Shown here: positions 53,818 to 64,000 of the stretch, one piece after another
How positions within the stretch are numbered: the stretch's first letter is position 1
Layout of the letters: each line of letters starts with the position of its first letter
Assembly (NCBI RefSeq): GCF_002105155.1
Contig: NW_019028984.1
Location: 744,001 to 808,000 of the forward strand
Source of the DNA: Lobosporangium transversale
Lineage: Eukaryota; Mortierellomycota; Mortierellomycetes; Mortierellales; Mortierellaceae
Length of the DNA stretch: 64,000 nucleotides
Direction of reading: 5' to 3'
Translations under genes and position numbers: made by a program
The notes under the pieces: generated by a model
What the model was told of the DNA's origin: nothing
What the model saw: only the letters and a program-made list of their open reading frames with translations
The model's database searches: none

Positions 53818-56125
53818 TTTGTGAGACGTCTATCTATTGGGGTATAGTGTGCTCAGTTATCCTTATTTTGCGCTCTTTTTTGCTCCACCTGGCGATGGGA
53901 TGGTGTATTAATGTGTGTGCAAGGGTTCTGTTAAAGGAGCGATCTTTGCAAGCGAGAACCGCGTTGATGTTGGTATTGATTGTTTAATTGTTTATAATTT
54001 GTTGAAATTGTGTGCAATTGTGTGCAATTGTGTGCAATTGATACAGTTGACAAAAAATGGGCCGTGCACAAGTGATTTGATCAGTGATTGAGTGAGAAGA
54101 GTACGAAGAGAGACTAGAGAAGAGAGTTTAGAGGATAAATAGGGATTAGGTGAGTGGTGGAAAACCAAAAAAGAAAAGTAAGGCAAGAATAACAATGAGG
54201 AAAAGGAATATGGAGTTGAATAAGCGTAATGTAAGGTAATGGTCAGTACAGGATCGATTGAATAGAGAAGTGAGGATGAAGAAATGAGTGTGAGTAAACG
54301 AGCGAGGGAGTGAAAAGAAAGGAGACAAAGACAAAGAGAGAAGAAGAGAGAGAAAGAGAAAGAAAGAAGGATATATTTTTATGCAGATGTTAAGAAATGT
54401 TTTGTGGAGAGTCCAATCGTGTAACGGACATTGGTGAAAAAGGAGAGAAGGGCTGAGTATGAGAGAAAAGCTTTTTTTTTAAAAAAAAAAAAAATCCACC
54501 AAGCTACATGTACATTTTCTGTCACATTCATTTTGGGTTCATGCTCATTTTCATTCTCATCTTTTTTTATTTTCTTCACTTACAAGTATTTTAATGCAAA
54601 AAGCAAGGCAAGGCAAAGCAGAGTCAAGGTGCATAATTCAAATGCTTGCGACATCTTTGACATGTTACAAATAGAGACATACTCAAAACACCTGTTGTAT
54701 TCATAAGCAGATGTATGCTGCATAACATACTCAGGCACAAGCCAATTTTTTTCCCTCCCCTCTTTTTCCCGTTTAAAATTCCTCTTTTAAAATAAATTCA
54801 AGTAAACTATTCTCGGTGGATACAATACACACACATATTTTTTCCGTTATAGTCGGTCATGCATCAATCCCCTCTTGCTATTGTAAACTGTTTGCTCTAG
54901 CCATTGATCCACAACCATCAGCATCTACTGTCCCACACACATTTGTAACCCCTTATTTACTTCAGTTGCTTTTTTTTTTTATTCAGACTAATTCTGTTTA
55001 TAGGCTTTTACACTACAACATGCCTCTTTGTGTTTCATCTCCGTCCCCATAATCTGTGAGTAGTACCTTATAGCAGCATTTCATATTCAATTGAGTATGA
55101 ATATAGTCGCCAATTACGTTGTAATCCATCCCGCAAAATGCCAAAATGGCGGGAATGGAGAATCTGTTGTCAATGTCTCAGCATGGGCAGAGGCATGTAT
55201 CGTTGCACTTTGAGAGCAGTAAAGGGGAAGAGGGGTTTGAAAGTGGCATCTCTTGTTACATCCCTTATTACAGTCATCGGACCATTGCATCAAGAACATC
55301 AACACGGATCACACCATCGCCATCGGTCTCTCACGCTGAAAAAAAATAAATAATAAAACATCTTCCTCTTGTCGCTTCGCCACTTCTTTTTTTCTGCTCG
55401 ATGTTGGAAAAGGCGAAGAAGAAAACCACACTTCTTTGTCATTATCTCTTTCTTTTTTTTTTTTTTTTTTTTTTGGCCGAGAGTGACAATTCCCACGTCT
55501 TGATATATACATACCAAGGAAATCTATTGGCATCTGAAAGCGATCTAATCTCTCTCTCACATTTGCGAACTGATTCAGTAAAAACAATTAAACAGACATT
55601 CATATTTTCTGTATACATGTACATGTACTTGTAAGCAATAAAAAAAAAAAAGGTTAATGGCGAAGAATAGAGTAGGTCCATCTTTTCTTTCTTTCCAACC
55701 TTAAACCCAGATCAGTTTATAATTACATGCACTCTGGATAGAAAACTAACCAATTCTTGTGTGACAGAGATCCATGACGCTGGTAAAAAATGAAGAATGA
55801 ATAACATCTCTATATTTGATGTGGAAATACAAATTTGTGTATGGTAAGTGCGTATGTATCCCACATTTCATCTCATCTCTTTCTTTTTTGGCTGCTGTTG
55901 CCTTTCATTACTTCGCCTTGATGACCCCACGACCTCTACTGGACACTTTTACAAGCCCTATTCCGCAGAGTAGAGGCTATCAGACTTTGGTATGATGTTG
56001 ATACTATAATCTTTAGCAACATTTATCCTTAATATCTTATCATGAGCTTTTGCAACAAACATTTGCGTGCTAGAATGTCTATCTGAATCCTTGAATATGA
56101 TATATACATACTTGTATATATTGTT
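53818..56125. other. Intergenic region with purine-rich leader and tandem repeat
   Basis: About 2.3 kb. It includes GA-rich DNA at 54085-54370, which is a C/T-rich leader on the strand of the disordered-protein gene and suggests a long 5' untranslated region. It also holds three copies of a 10-bp unit at 54007-54040, a T9/A14 junction at 54472-54494, and a T25 run at about 55450-55474. No coding sequence is supported. Confidence 0.5.
54007..54040. repeat. Tandem repeat, 10-bp unit ATTGTGTGCA
   Basis: Three perfect head-to-tail copies plus a partial fourth, read directly, upstream of the disordered-protein gene. Confidence 0.85.
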
Positions 56126-56798
56126 CTATTGAAAGTCATACGCATCATCGTCTGAGACCGTAATGATCGTCTTGTGATATCTAGCTGCATCATTTTTGGG
56201 ACCACGCTCATAACGATCTGTAATTGATGGCTTTGTTGTTGCCTTTGTCTTCTTCGCCCTCTTCATTAGAGGCGCATCATCTTCGTCTTTATCCCCATCT
56301 TCTTCATCCAATATTCGTTGGATATCATCTTCCAAAACTACATCACTACCATTCCTATCCAATCCACTGCCTAGCTTTCTTGAACGACTTGATGCTGATG
56401 ACGATGATGTTCGCCCATTTAGAGTCTCCGCATTCCGAGAGGGATCACGTCCAAACTCAATGTTGACAGGGGGTAATGAGCTCAAAGGCCGTTTTGACAG
56501 GAATGGATTGGATCGTGGTCCATTAATGATGTATCTATTGGCACACCAACAACCAAACAAATTGTGGAGATGTTATACAAAAACATCGGTTTGTACAAAA
56601 GATGTTGGTTGTGCTCTCACCCTTCCATGTATCCACTCACACGATATATTATATATATAAAAGGTTTGCGCAATTGAAGCAACTTACGCCAAAGTCGAAT
56701 AAGCTGTAAAATGAAAGTCTTCCCGAAGATATCCATTGAGAATTAAATAATTGATAATACGATCATAGTCCTAATTGTTATTACCATCACCATCCATC

Positions 56799-56832
<34 letters not shown>

Positions 56833-57289
56833 TGGAAGAGAGGCAATGTTCATAAGCTTGCATGATCCAATCAGACTACCAGCCATTAAATCAATAAGGG
56901 CAACCAACTAGAATAAAAAAGATTAAAAAACAAGGTTTTCGCTTACATCTTTGTTGGGTCGTTTAGGTACAACCTCAGTCTCGTACTCATCACGGACGAC
57001 CTTGGCGATCACACGTAATGATCCTACGCCTCTCCAGGCCTCGACCAGTTTATTCAGCGTTACCCTTTCGTTCACTTCCTGAAGTTTGTTGACAAGCAAG
57101 CACAGGGCGCGGACCTCGGTCTTAAGGTCTTCTGTCACCACATCTTTCCCCGCAAGCAAGCAGTTATCACACATTCCGCATGGTATCTGCTTTTTGGAAC
57201 TGGAATGTTTTGAAAAATGGTTATCGAATTGCTGATGGCGACAAGTTCGCACATCTTGAGCGTACTTGATCATACTATAGACTTTAGAC

Positions 57290-57324
<35 letters not shown>

Positions 57325-58954
57325 AAGTATGAATAACAGGCTCCCCTGGACAGTGATATCGTTCTTCATGTTGACTGAAGTTACAAAGGGGCTTTGCGAG
57401 AATTCAGTCGAACATTCCAGTATACCGCACTTATTCGGTACCATTAGTCAATCCTTCAGGCTCCGTGACACAAAGAGTCGAGAGCCTTGACGCATCTTGA
57501 TCCCTATAAAGGAGCACACAATCAGCAGGCAATCCATCACGGCCAGCACGTCCGGATTCTTGATAATAGCCTTCTAGTGACTTGGCCATGCATACATGGA
57601 TCACAAACCGTACATTGGGATGATTGATACCGAGCCCAAATGCGATGGTGGCACATACAAGTTGAGTTCGTCCATCTCTCCAGCACTCATGAATGTAGTT
57701 TTTCTCGTCATCTAAAATATCAGAATGATAGGCACTAGTTGTAATTTGCCCCTGACTGGCTTTGTAAATGCCCTCTGCAAAGACATGGGTGTCTTTCTTG
57801 GACAGGCAATAGATGATCCCATTAGAACGGTGATGCTTTGTTTGGATGTAGTTGACTAAAAATCGGAATGTCTCTTCGTTCGTGTTGGGACGTGAAAGTA
57901 CTTTATAGACAAGGTTGGCTCGGAAGAGAGGCGAATCAAACATGAGTGTCGCATTGGTGCTTTTTCCAATAGGAGCAAGATTCAAAGTGTTCAAAACAGA
58001 TTCAATCACTGGTGAAGACGCTGTAGCTGTAAGTGCCATGATAGGGGTTTTAGGGAAGAGAACACGCAAGATACCGAGTTTTTTGTAATCCGGACGAAAA
58101 TCATGTCCCAATTGGGAGCAGCAATGACATTCATCCACCACGATCCTAGCCAGTCTGCCAGCGGCATATACTTTTTCCAGATGATTCATGAATCTTTTAG
58201 ACTTGCTGATCTTTTCTGGAGTGACATAGACAAGTCTGAGTTCACTTGGCGGCTCTAGTTCAGCTTTTGGTTGCCTTTTTGACCCTCCTGACCCACTACT
58301 GCTAGTCTTGGTTGCTAACATGGCATCCATGATACGCTTGTTCTCTTCCTTAGACGTGTTGGATGTCAACATCCCGACACCAATTGACGCCTCTTCTAAA
58401 TGAAAAGCCTGGTCCCTGATAAGCGATAGAAGTGGAGATACCACGAGAGTAATTCCTGAAGTGATCAGTGCTGGTAGCTGATAACAGAGAGATTTACCAC
58501 CACCTGTAGACATACATGGATACAGAAAAGTTTGTAATAATTCCCGTTATTTTCTTTTTCTTCTCCTTATTTTTTTTTTTATTTTTTTTATTTTTTCCTT
58601 GGCTTTACCAGTAGGCATGAGCACAAATACATCACGTCGATCCAGTGCAGCATTCATGACCTGAAGCTGTTTCTCTCGCCATTGAGTAATGTTCCAATGA
58701 ACCTTGGCGAGTCTCTTCAAATCCTCGGACCATGAAAAATCCTCACGATTGTAGTCTTTGCTATTTATTTGAGCTCCATTATCATTATCACTATCCTCCT
58801 TTGAGGTCGATAGTGAGGCAAAAAGACTGTCTCTATATTCTTCAAGTTCTATCCGCCGACATTTGAGCGTTGTGATCTGTTCTTCAATCGCGTTTAATTC
58901 TTTCTCGATGATTTCAATCTCGGCAAGAGTAACATTGTCCTGGTCTTGTGGCAT
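56126..58954 (-). CDS. RecQ DNA helicase, RECQL1 type
   Basis: Five exons: 58954..58609, 58503..57442, 57281..56947, 56770..56688 and 56534..56126, giving 744 residues. RecQ helicases unwind DNA 3'-5' during repair and replication. The N-terminal coiled coil (EIEIIEKELNAIEEQITTLK) is typical of RECQL1 rather than BLM/Sgs1. Helicase motifs are complete: VLMPTGGGKSLCYQLPA (I), LVVSPLLSLIRDQ (Ia), VDECHCCSQLGHDFRPDY (II), ALTATAS (III), ATIAFGLGINHPNVRFVIH (V) and YYQESGRAGRDG (VI). The RQC zinc cysteines are in RTCRHQQFDNHF and PCGMCDNC, followed by a winged helix ending YLREDFHFTAYSTLAYIING. The tail is acidic then basic. There is no HRDC domain, again as in RECQL1. The Walker A lysine codon lies just past the first intron. 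Intron 2 carries A32. Confidence 0.93.
56802..56830. repeat. Poly-A tract (29 bases) inside helicase intron
   Basis: Uninterrupted A run (T run on the coding strand) inside the intron at 56771-56946 of the RECQL1-type gene. Confidence 0.9.
57291..57322. repeat. Poly-A tract (32 bases) inside helicase intron
   Basis: Uninterrupted A run; on the coding strand it is a T32 tract nine bases before the acceptor of exon 3 (GGTCTAAAG), so it replaces the usual polypyrimidine tract. Confidence 0.9.
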
Positions 58955-59776
58955 TTGTTTTGCAATTGTCAAGGTGGTTTGGTAATAATAAAAAGGGGTT
59001 TTCACAAACATTGGTCAAGTTGACTACTTTGTGAAACGCATCTTCGTTGGGCAAAGCCACGGTTAGTTAGTGAAGTAGGAAAGAACTGCTCGGATCAATG
59101 CAGAGCTCTGCCTAGAAAGCTCTGTCTTCAGTGCAAGCATATAGCAAAGAGTGGAAGGAACATGATCAGATATGAAGCCTGTTATGTATTATGCAATGGT
59201 AGCCGATCGATCCTATCCAGAATATGATGAAATTGATGCGATGCAAGGGACAAGGTTTTGAAAGAAAGTCAATTGATTTTTTTTTTTTTTCCCTCCATCG
59301 CCCATCATCACCATCCTTACTGTATACAACATTTAATATTTGTTGTGCAAATAAACAAAGCAGGATTCTGTTCTTCAGTGTGTGTCTTCCTAAATTTTGA
59401 GCTTCAATACTTTACTGCACACAATGTTGTGTTGGGTGTATGATTCACACTCTGAAGTCTCTGCAAGATCTTGGTAGTTATCGTTCTTACATAATTGCCA
59501 CGCAAGAGCCAACTCGTTCTTTGATTCTTTTTCTTTTCTCTTCCTTTTTTTTTTTTTTTTTTTATTATTATTATTATTACTATTGTTATTTATTACTCAT
59601 TCTTATCAAAGCATTCCCACTAACAACCGAAAAGATCTGATCGTTGGATCTTGCGACCATTTCATCATTTCATTTAGTTGCTTATTACATCTCCCTTTTC
59701 TCCCCTTCTAATTACAACACTCTTACTGATTGTCTGTATGTGCCTTGCTTTCATTCCTCTGTAAATTACATACATT
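58955..59776. promoter_or_regulatory. Divergent promoter between helicase and SAPS-domain genes
   Basis: About 820 bp between two head-to-head genes. A (TTA)n tract follows a T18 run at 59546-59580. The region near 59690-59770 is C/T-rich before the plus-strand ATG. No coding sequence is supported. Confidence 0.45.
59562..59580. repeat. (TTA)n microsatellite
   Basis: About six TTA/ATT units directly after a T run, read directly, in the divergent promoter. Confidence 0.8.
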
Positions 59777-61185
59777 ATGGCTAAACTCACTTCTAAACGA
59801 GAAAAAGGACGGAATTGGACTGCAAGCACCTTCTTGCCTGACAGTAGTAATAACTCAGACATTCATTCTCATTCCAACTCTATCGACAGTGCCATGTCAA
59901 CTGCTACAGCCGCTTCTAATGCTGGCCTGGAAGCCATCACTGAAGACATCTTAGATGATGAAAACATGCTTGAAGTTGAAGATATTCAGCGTATGGCTAA
60001 TGAAGCTCCAAATAATACGACCAGCATTACTAGTATTAGCAATAACGGTCATACAACTGCTCGTAACAAACATAACAACGATGATGCCTCGAGCGATAGT
60101 CAGGATGAAGATGAAGAGGACGATAATGATGAACATGACCATGACCATGATAGCCATGATAATGAAGATGAAGACAGCAACTCTAGTCAGGACCAGGGCA
60201 CATCGGAAGATAGCGACGACGATCATGATCACGAAGATAACAGTAACAGTAACAGCAATAGTAACAGTGATGATGATGATGCTGATTCAAACAACCACAA
60301 CCACAACTATCGAGAACAGAATGGTCGGATGGATATCCCTAAACGCTCACGTACGAGTCTTTCATCCAAAAAGAAACGAGCCGCTCTGTCTACCTCGCCT
60401 TCAAACTCGAATAGCACAGCTGGCAAGGTTGTTTCAGCGACCCCTTCGAAAAAAATCACCAAAAAATCTAAAAAGTGTGTCAAATCAAAGAGCAGTAAGG
60501 GCGCGTTGAGCGCAGCAGCGCGTCAGGCAACTGAAGAAGCCAAATTGGAGGCAGCCAAGCCGATTGTCACTCGCTTTCTAGAGCTGGAGAATACAAAGCT
60601 GAACGATAAGCTTCTACAAGTGTTCATGATCAATGGTATGATGTATTTCGGAAACGCTGTATTCGGTTTTGTGAGTTTTTTTTGTTTTTAATTTCTGTTG
60701 CGCGCGTGACATTGTGGATGATTTCGACAAATGAAAAAACAAGCGATTTGCGCATGCTATCCTGATCTAGTCTGCCAGAATAATTTGGCTTACTAACATC
60801 CCTACTGTTGAATGATTTTGTGTCTTAGGCATGATACCCTATCTTCTTGAAAGTATCACACGCTTGGACCCAGAGATTGCAAAGAGCATTGACAGCAACA
60901 TGGATGATGGCAAAAGTCAAGAGTCTAAATTCTTGACACATTTAGACCACTGTCGCAGGACTCGAGATTACAGTGATCTAAGCCTTATGAAGAAGTCCTA
61001 CACGGCTATGAACCTCATCACTCGTCCAGATGTCTATAACGAATTTATCCTAAGCAACAGCCACCAGACCATTGGTATGAAAAAAAAGGGGAAGGAATGT
61101 TGAAAAATGAATAGCCAGTGTTTCTAACATCCATAATATCTCATGTTTCACTTTTTCTCCCTTTTTCTCCCTTTCTTTTCTCTCT

Positions 61186-61226
<41 letters not shown>

Positions 61227-61619
61227 AAGTGCGAGAGCTTTTCAAAGTGTTTAGGCCAGAGTCCAATGGCAACTTTCATCACTTTTATAAAGTGTTTGAA
61301 ACAATCTTGAAAAAGTTCCGTGTTCAGACAATGGCCACCGTCTTTGAGGATGTGGATCCAGAAACAGGGGCCAGTAAAACACCTTTAGTCTTTGAAATGT
61401 TACCATTCTTAGACCAGCCACCTGTAGCCTTGTCCATGACCAAGCTTCTGTTCCCAACGTATGCATATGGGTTCACGGAACGGATTAGAGGCTACTATAA
61501 GATTCTACAAAACGGGCATTTTATGGAGATGTTGTTGGCGATGGTTACGCTCACTAAAGGTAGCTCACTATGTATTTCCCAAGTCTAGATTTGGGAAATT
61601 TCTTGCAACTAATATTATG

Positions 61620-61652
<33 letters not shown>

Positions 61653-64000
61653 CTTCGGCGCTCGCCACAGAGTCATCTTCAAACATGGCAGATTTTGTCG
61701 TTTCACTTCTAGATGAAGCTACTCGTGCAAAAGAAGCCAAGATCCTCTTTTCATGTCTAGCGGATGACCCTATCTGGGCAGAGCGCTTGGTTCGGGGAGT
61801 GCAATCTCCATCTATTGTCAGACGAAATGGATGTATAGAGATTATTTATTCTGTACTTGTTCGCAGGTTCGTAACAAAAGAAGGAAATGGCTTACCACAA
61901 TTTTTGTTTTGTTTGTAAAATGGCTATGCAAAGAAGTGCAGTGCCTTGCTTAATACTCCTGTTTTCTCCCATTATTAGCATACAGGTACCTTTTCAAGAC
62001 ATGTTTGCCAATACTTATGCCTCAGAAAAGTTGTTTGATAAAGTTGAATCACACCTTGAACCGATTGAGACAGAGTTTGGAAAGCACCTTCGCTGCTTTA
62101 TACCCGATCTTTGCAACGTTTTCATTGGATCAAAATCTGGTGGTGGAGAGTATGTTTTTAAAAAGAAAAGATAAAAAGCGAGTAGCGTTGGATTTGGATC
62201 CATTTGCTTGAGAATTAATTTGGCATCCCTAATGATGTACCTATAATTATAGGATTACGCTTCCTGGCTATACGTTGCCATGTTCGTTTACGGTAGCTCG
62301 CTTATGGCTTCTAGACTCTGTGTATCACTGCCTAAGCGACGTCAAAGAGGATCCATCTCTACTTGAATTAATCCCAGAGGCATTTTGGACAACACTTGTT
62401 GATAGTTTTTTTCATTTCAGGTAAGCCTAGCTCTTCTTTTTAACTATGAGAAAAACGCAAACTAAGCGTTGGCTCGGAATGAATAAATGTAGATATGGAA
62501 GCTTTACTAAATTTGGGCTTTCCATTTCCAGATTCAACAATGCATTCCATGTACAGTTCTACAAAATTTTCCGGGTTGTCCTTTACTCAGAACAAGCAGC
62601 GGTTTACAATCGATTCTTTGTAAATACAAATCTTGTCAGCCGACTCATCGAGCATTATATGGCGAAATCTCAGCCAACTGGGTCCAAAGGCTACATCATT
62701 TTGATCCTCAATTGCATTCGGCTCTCTGCAGATGTTGAAAAGAAGCAACAAGAAAAGGAGCAGAAATCACAAGAAGATGGGGACAGCATTGATGGTTGTA
62801 ATAAAAGTCCACTGACAACAGATGATCAACGCAAAGGAACCATTTCACCCATGTTTTGGACTGATCTGATTAGATCTAACCCTGAGTGGGAGGATTTTCA
62901 AGAGACATTACGAACCGCTACACTAGAGCAAACGCGAGATACCTTGTGTCACATGGACCCCAACCTTCGTTTTCAATTTGCTCCACTTCAATCTCGACAA
63001 CCTAATGAGACGCCACTCACCAGACGTCATTTCGGTATTCCCGGTGTCTCTGCTCGTGGAAATGATGGCATCGATCTCGGTTCAAAGTGTAAGCAAACAT
63101 ACCAAAAACAAAAAAAAAAAAGCGATTAAGCAGAGTATTTCTAAGTGTCACCAGCGAGTAAAAAAAGAAAAAAGTGAATTGACACTCTTGTATCTCTTGT
63201 ATATATTATATTTATATTAACATTTATAGATGGCAACTCTCTCGGTTTTGGAGTGCCTATGAAATATGATCATGAAGCAGCAGAGAAAGACAAGGAAAAG
63301 ACAGAGCAGGATCAGGAGTCCCGAGTGCAGAAAGCCCTTGCAAATCTGATGCCTACCATGGATTGGAAGTTAATCCCGCCGCAGCGAGTCTTAAATGCTA
63401 TGGGTGGTGGAATAACTCGTGCTAATGCCCCTGGAAAGCTCAAACAGCTGCAGACAAATGGACATAACACATCATCAGCATCGGCAGTTGCGATCTCCCC
63501 TATGAACAACAACAGCAACAATGATATCACGGCGTCCACGACGAATGTGAATGGGAATACGTCTTCATCCACGACACCAAATGGGACATCGACATCGACT
63601 TCTGCTAAATCAAAAAAGAAGAAGAAGAACAAGAAGAAGCGTCCTAATAGCATTGATCACACAGAAGATCACTTTGATTCAGCTGATAGTAGTGAGCAGA
63701 CGAACGGGGTCTCCTCATCTTCTTCGGAGGAGATGGTGAATGATTCAGGCTCGAGTTCAGCGTGTTCTTCAGACGATGACGAATCATCATCAGCAACTTC
63801 TTTCGAAAAAAATTATGTTGTAGAGCATCCAGAATCTAACGGTAATGGACCAGAATCGACAACGACAACGACAATGGATATAGATGAAGAGCGTCGGGAG
63901 CGCAAGAGGGAGAAGAACAGACAAAAGAAGTGGAAGTACAAGATGAACAAGAAGAATAAGATTCACCAACTTCAAGCAGAAGCTGAAGAGAATGTAGGAG
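59777..64000 (+). CDS. SAPS-domain protein (Sit4/PP6 phosphatase-associated regulatory subunit), 3' end outside window
   Basis: Eight exons: 59777..60665, 60829..61074, 61230..61559, 61671..61866, 61979..62149, 62253..62420, 62532..63088 and 63230..64000 (open at the edge), more than 1100 residues in one continuous frame. SAPS proteins are regulatory subunits of the Sit4/PP6 phosphatase. The matching block runs from about residue 610: GYTLPCSFTVARLWLLDSVY, LVDSFFHFRFNNAFHVQFYK, GYIILILNCIRLSADVE, then PEWEDFQETLRTATLEQTRD, following the family order (helical repeat, FF-x-F-x-NN-x-H, GHL-like, W-x-x-F). An unusual 250-residue acidic/His and Asn/Ser-rich head precedes it, and the tail is basic (KSKKKKKNKKKRP, RKREKNRQKKWKYKMNKKNK). 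The donor of exon 1 (G then GTTTTG) is weak; GTGAGT nearby breaks phase. PP4R3/SMEK was considered but no PH-like head is present. Confidence 0.62.
61189..61225. repeat. Poly-T tract (37 bases) at splice acceptor
   Basis: The longest homopolymer in the window. It ends four bases before the exon 3 start of the SAPS-domain gene (acceptor GAAG). Confidence 0.9.
61624..61652. repeat. Poly-T tract (29 bases) in SAPS-gene intron
   Basis: Uninterrupted T run inside the next intron of the same gene, followed by CTTCGGCGCTCGCCACAG before exon 4. Confidence 0.9.

Noticed and set aside
59777-64000. PP4 regulatory subunit 3 (SMEK/Psy2)
   Set aside because: There is no PH/RanBP-like N-terminal domain; the order of conserved segments and the W-x-x-F motif fit SAPS better.
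1-64000. tRNA, rRNA, CRISPR arrays, centromere or telomere repeats
   Set aside because: Visual search for B-box-like GGTTCGAATCC, spaced direct repeats and TTAGGG arrays found none. A tRNAscan run would be decisive.

Overview
The window is nuclear DNA of a filamentous fungus. Intron-rich conserved genes use the standard code and GT-AG introns of mostly about 100-250 bp. The gene set includes F-box/leucine-rich-repeat proteins in several copies, a cobalamin-dependent (MetH-type) methionine synthase, NF-YA/HAP2, RECQL1-type helicase, KHA1 antiporter, Ssz1, Nog1, HYPK and EMC2. MetH together with many F-box/LRR genes points to an early-diverging lineage, most likely Mortierellomycotina (Mortierella and relatives). 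That placement is inference from gene content, not from a search. Exon boundaries below were read by hand from splice sites and reading-frame phase; summed coding lengths close in frame for every multi-exon model reported.

Layout. 1-2443 (-): RGS-domain protein, cut by the window edge. 4049-5884 (+): F-box/LRR protein with an acidic tail. 6078-10417 (-): methionine synthase. 11248-11424 (-): small secreted cysteine-rich peptide. 13174-14586 (-): amino acid transporter. 14902-15078: short element with inverted terminal repeats. 15282-16669 (-): EMC2. 16994-18900: decayed coding remnants on both strands. 19081-20154 (-): NAD(P)-binding reductase-like protein. 20581-25715 (-): KHA1-like K+/H+ antiporter. 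27662-29404 (+): F-box/LRR protein. 30253-31862 (-): HAP2/NF-YA. 33138-33683 (+): tandem-repeat hydrophilic protein. 33877-34640 (-): HYPK. 34875-36811 (-): Ssz1. 37289-39565 (+): Nog1. 40631-43273 and 43981-46563 (+): two tandem F-box/LRR genes. 47510-48175 (-): decayed coding region. 48750-49718 (+): protein with five Cys/His repeats. 50999-53817 (-): long disordered protein. 56126-58954 (-): RECQL1-type helicase. 59777 to the right edge (+): SAPS-domain phosphatase-associated protein, cut by the edge.

How the genes relate. Most are independent housekeeping loci. The clearest functional neighbourhood is 33.9-39.6 kb, where HYPK (NatA partner at the ribosome), Ssz1 (ribosome-associated Hsp70) and Nog1 (60S assembly GTPase) sit side by side, with Ssz1 and Nog1 sharing a 477-bp divergent promoter. 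Lineage-specific material (F-box/LRR genes, repeat proteins, decayed genes, the inverted-repeat element) lies between the conserved loci. Very long poly-A/poly-T tracts occur throughout, many inside introns. No tRNA, rRNA, CRISPR array or intact transposon was recognised. No previously undescribed multi-gene system can be demonstrated; the most unusual items are the Cys/His-repeat protein, the 41-residue-repeat protein and the gene remnants at 17-19 kb.
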